DNA from: CAYUWH01 sp964448615
Lineage (GTDB): Bacteria; Patescibacteriota; Gracilibacteria; Peribacterales; Peribacteraceae
DNA length: 23,358 bases
Assembly: GCA_964448615.1 (NCBI GenBank)
Contig: CAYUWH010000020.1
Coordinates: 1-23,358 of the forward strand
Reading direction: 5' to 3'
Below are positions 21,594 through 23,358 of this stretch, in pieces. A model generated the notes under the pieces. It was not told where the DNA came from. It saw only the letters and a list, made by a program, of their open reading frames with translations, and did no database searches. Position 1 is the first letter of the stretch. Every line of letters begins with the position of its first letter. The position numbers were made by a program, and so were the translations under genes.

Positions 21594-22103
21594 ATGGTGC
21601 GGTATGTCCGTATGCCAAGCATCGCCTCCATTCATGGCAAAACACTCCTAGCAACCCTTATACTGGTTCTATTCTTTGGAGCAGTCGTTTGGAGCGGAGA
21701 GGAAGATGCGGGAGGCACGATCGACCTTACCATCGAGCATTCCGCCCCTTTTTCCCTGACACTTTCTATTGGAAAAAGGGGCGAACAGCGCTTGCTTGAA
21801 GTTGGGAATGAGGGAAATCAAACAATTGCCGTGACATTGCCAGAATCCTGGGAACGGCGTGAAGTGCGCAATGTGCCGCTGGCATCCGTCGTCTCTCACG
21901 CTCCCGCTCTCGGCTATGCGCAGTGGCAACTTCCGCCAGGCGCACTGGTGTCCTATCGCACAATGCAGCCATGGCAAACGATTGTTCTCCACAATCCGAG
22001 TGCAATCCCTCTCACGATTCGACTCAAGAAGATTGATATTGCGACAGGAAAAACTGACCAAGACGTGATTCTGATGAAGGATAAGCCGCTGGTGATTAAG
22101 TAA
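21594..22103 (+). CDS. Membrane-anchored or secreted hypothetical protein
   Basis: A 169-aa protein from ATG 21594; ATG 21612 and TTG 21576 are in-frame alternatives. The N-terminus has basic residues and a strong hydrophobic segment (TLLATLILVLFFGAVVW), a signal peptide or N-terminal anchor. The rest is predicted mostly beta: FSLTLSIGKRGEQRLLEVGN, an N-Q-T-I-A-V-T-L-P strand, a W-Q-L-P-P-G-A-L-V-S-Y strand and a final I-P-L-T-I-R-L-K-K-I-D-I strand. This resembles a single immunoglobulin-like or beta-sandwich domain, but I cannot name a family. It runs divergently from the zinc-ribbon gene and convergently towards the Cys-rich protein gene. Its stop codon directly adjoins an 18-bp tandem repeat. 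Confidence 0.75.
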   Translation: MVRYVRMPSIASIHGKTLLATLILVLFFGAVVWSGEEDAGGTIDLTIEHSAPFSLTLSIGKRGEQRLLEVGNEGNQTIAVTLPESWERREVRNVPLASVVSHAPALGYAQWQLPPGALVSYRTMQPWQTIVLHNPSAIPLTIRLKKIDIATGKTDQDVILMKDKPLVIK

Positions 22104-22185
22104 GGAACGTAAAGCAGGTCAGGAACGTAAGGCAGGTCAAAAGTCATACGTGCCATACCTTCCTTACCTTCTATACCTGCCTTAC
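22104..22185. repeat. Tandem and inverted repeats between convergent genes
   Basis: An 18-bp unit (GGAACGTAARGCAGGTCA) is repeated in tandem at 22104-22121 and 22122-22139 with one mismatch. On the minus strand, 22185 down to 22141 is a degenerate 9-bp tandem repeat (AGGTAAGGC, AGGTATAGA, AGGTAAGGA, AGGTATGGC). GTAAGGCAGGT (22127-22137) is an exact inverted copy of ACCTGCCTTAC (22175-22185). The stop codon of the Cys-rich gene (22182-22184) lies inside the second arm. Confidence 0.75.
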
Positions 22186-23358
22186 CTCCTTCTTCGTCGC
22201 ATCCACGCCCATCCCGCCGCAGCTCCCGCCGCAATGACAGCCACCGTTTCCGGTCCGGTTTCGGCATTCGTGCGCGCTCCGCCGGGAGCAACCAAACATT
22301 GTCCGGATACGCACTGTCTGCCGGCTTGGCAATCATTGGATGATACGCATGCCACACACGTTCCACTATTACAATTGCCGGAGGCGCATTGCGAGTCACT
22401 GGTACAGCGGGCACACGTACCGCTTACGCACAAACGGCTTCCACATTGAATATCGGATGAACAAGAGGAGACGCACTCTCCATTCAAGCACCGGTTCCCC
22501 GCCGGACAATCGCGATCAACCGCGCACGGCACGCACAAGCCATTGCGGCAGACTCCGGAGCGACATTGCGCACCTGTCGTGCATGCGCCACTGAGCGGCA
22601 ATTCAATGACTTGAGCGGGCAACGTTTGCGCCGCAGCTCTCGGCTGGACACACATCCCATCGCTGCATAGCCCCGATGCACACTGCTCATTCTTCGTACA
22701 AGAATCACACATACCGTTGATACAGAGATTGCTTACGCACTGGGCATTCTCTGCACACTGCTTCTTCGTGCAGTAGCCCTTCTTGCATTCTCCACTCGGG
22801 CATTGCTCATTATTCGAACACTGTTCGCACTGACCGTTTGCGTTACAGAGATGACTTGTGCACTGATCATTCTGCGAACATTGCTGCACCATGCACTTGC
22901 CACCTATACAACGTCCGGAAGGACAATCCGTATTGTATGTGCACAACTCATCAAGCGGTTCACAATTTCCATTGAGACATTGCGTATCCGAGGGACATTG
23001 TGCGCTTGAAGTACAGGATTTCTTGCACTGGCCACTGAGACACTCCTCACCGGAGGGACACTGATTGCTGCTTGTACACCTATTATTCGTACAGCTGCCA
23101 TTGAGACACTGTTGTCCGGAAGGGCACAGGGCACTGCTGGTGCAACTGTTCACAGAACACTGTCCATCCAAACACTGCTGTCCAGAGGGACATTGATCGC
23201 TATTGACGCACGGACCACAACTTCCGTTGATACAGAACTGACCGGCGGGACATTGATTGCTGTTGGTACAGCTTGTTGAAGATTGAATGCGGCCATATTG
23301 CAGGTGATCAATCTCCACGCACTGGGATTGCGGTAGAGAGGAAAAGACTACTTTTGCG
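22182..23358 (-). CDS. Cys-rich repeat surface protein with TGPE-like C-terminal anchor (partial, 5' end outside window)
   Basis: The frame stays open to the window edge, with no stop after the internal GTG 23318, so the start and the expected signal peptide are missing. The visible 392 residues hold 15 tandem units of about 20-25 aa with pattern C-x(3)-x-x-C-x-S-G-x-x-C-x-x-G-x-C, for example CPSGQQCLNGSC. This resembles Cys-knot repeats in secreted proteins of many bacteria and would be held by disulphides outside the cell. A Cys-free linker (QPRAAAQTLPAQVIELPLSG) splits them 10 + 5. The C-terminus is tripartite: TGPE, a hydrophobic segment (TVAVIAAGAAAGWAWM), then five Arg, the layout of sortase- or exosortase-type sorting signals. 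A role in surface attachment or adhesion is inference. Confidence 0.88.
   Translation of the reverse strand, partial: AKVVFSSLPQSQCVEIDHLQYGRIQSSTSCTNSNQCPAGQFCINGSCGPCVNSDQCPSGQQCLDGQCSVNSCTSSALCPSGQQCLNGSCTNNRCTSSNQCPSGEECLSGQCKKSCTSSAQCPSDTQCLNGNCEPLDELCTYNTDCPSGRCIGGKCMVQQCSQNDQCTSHLCNANGQCEQCSNNEQCPSGECKKGYCTKKQCAENAQCVSNLCINGMCDSCTKNEQCASGLCSDGMCVQPRAAAQTLPAQVIELPLSGACTTGAQCRSGVCRNGLCVPCAVDRDCPAGNRCLNGECVSSCSSDIQCGSRLCVSGTCARCTSDSQCASGNCNSGTCVACVSSNDCQAGRQCVSGQCLVAPGGARTNAETGPETVAVIAAGAAAGWAWMRRRRR

Noticed and set aside
21510..21635. Upstream extension of the zinc-ribbon protein
   Set aside because: It would cross its own -10 and -35 elements and overlap the start of the divergent gene.

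Overview
The window reads as a chromosomal segment of a Candidate Phyla Radiation (Patescibacteria) bacterium, most likely of the Peribacteria/Peregrinibacteria type. This placement is inferred from overall character only: almost no Shine-Dalgarno sequences, short or absent leaders, housekeeping genes mixed with large secreted repeat proteins, an S-layer-homology (SLH) protein and a C-terminal TGPE-like anchor. TGA is used as a stop (rpoC, the 596-aa secreted protein, the serpin-like gene), so the UGA=Gly code of Gracilibacteria/Absconditabacteria is not in use. Nearly all genes lie on the minus strand.

Left part (1-8720) is an envelope locus. Read in the minus direction it holds a secreted protein with Q/N-rich repeats (6930-8720), an SLH protein (5150-6451), an ECF-type sigma factor (4575-5129) and a secreted protein of about 1400 aa (62-4267). 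The last is made of about 36 units of ~37 aa and has no Lys, Arg or His after its signal peptide. A small coiled-coil/winged-helix-like gene (6587-6952) runs divergently from the SLH gene. The two secreted repeat proteins share the same alternating A/B unit design and the same Cys-loop motif, so they are probably parts of one surface structure. A curli-like or beta-solenoid fibre is my hypothesis, with the sigma factor as a candidate regulator.

Middle part (8938-16055): a TIGR00266/AIM24-family gene on the plus strand, then a convergent spacer packed with palindromes and potential G-quadruplexes, then minus-strand fusA, a 113-aa hypothetical protein, an M3 zinc oligopeptidase and a serpin-like gene. 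The serpin-like gene has its own promoter, the only strong Shine-Dalgarno in the window, and two hairpins behind it. These three genes separate fusA from rpsG and so split the usual str operon.

Right part (16087-23358): rpsG, rpsL and rpoC in minus-strand order rpoC-rpsL-rpsG. rpoC has its own promoter and no rpoB upstream. The 3' end of rpsG is duplicated on either side of a dispersed palindromic repeat. Further right are a zinc-ribbon protein with an apparently leaderless promoter, a divergent membrane-anchored or secreted protein, and a Cys-rich 15-repeat surface protein cut by the window edge. Several stop codons lie inside or beside short intergenic repeats.
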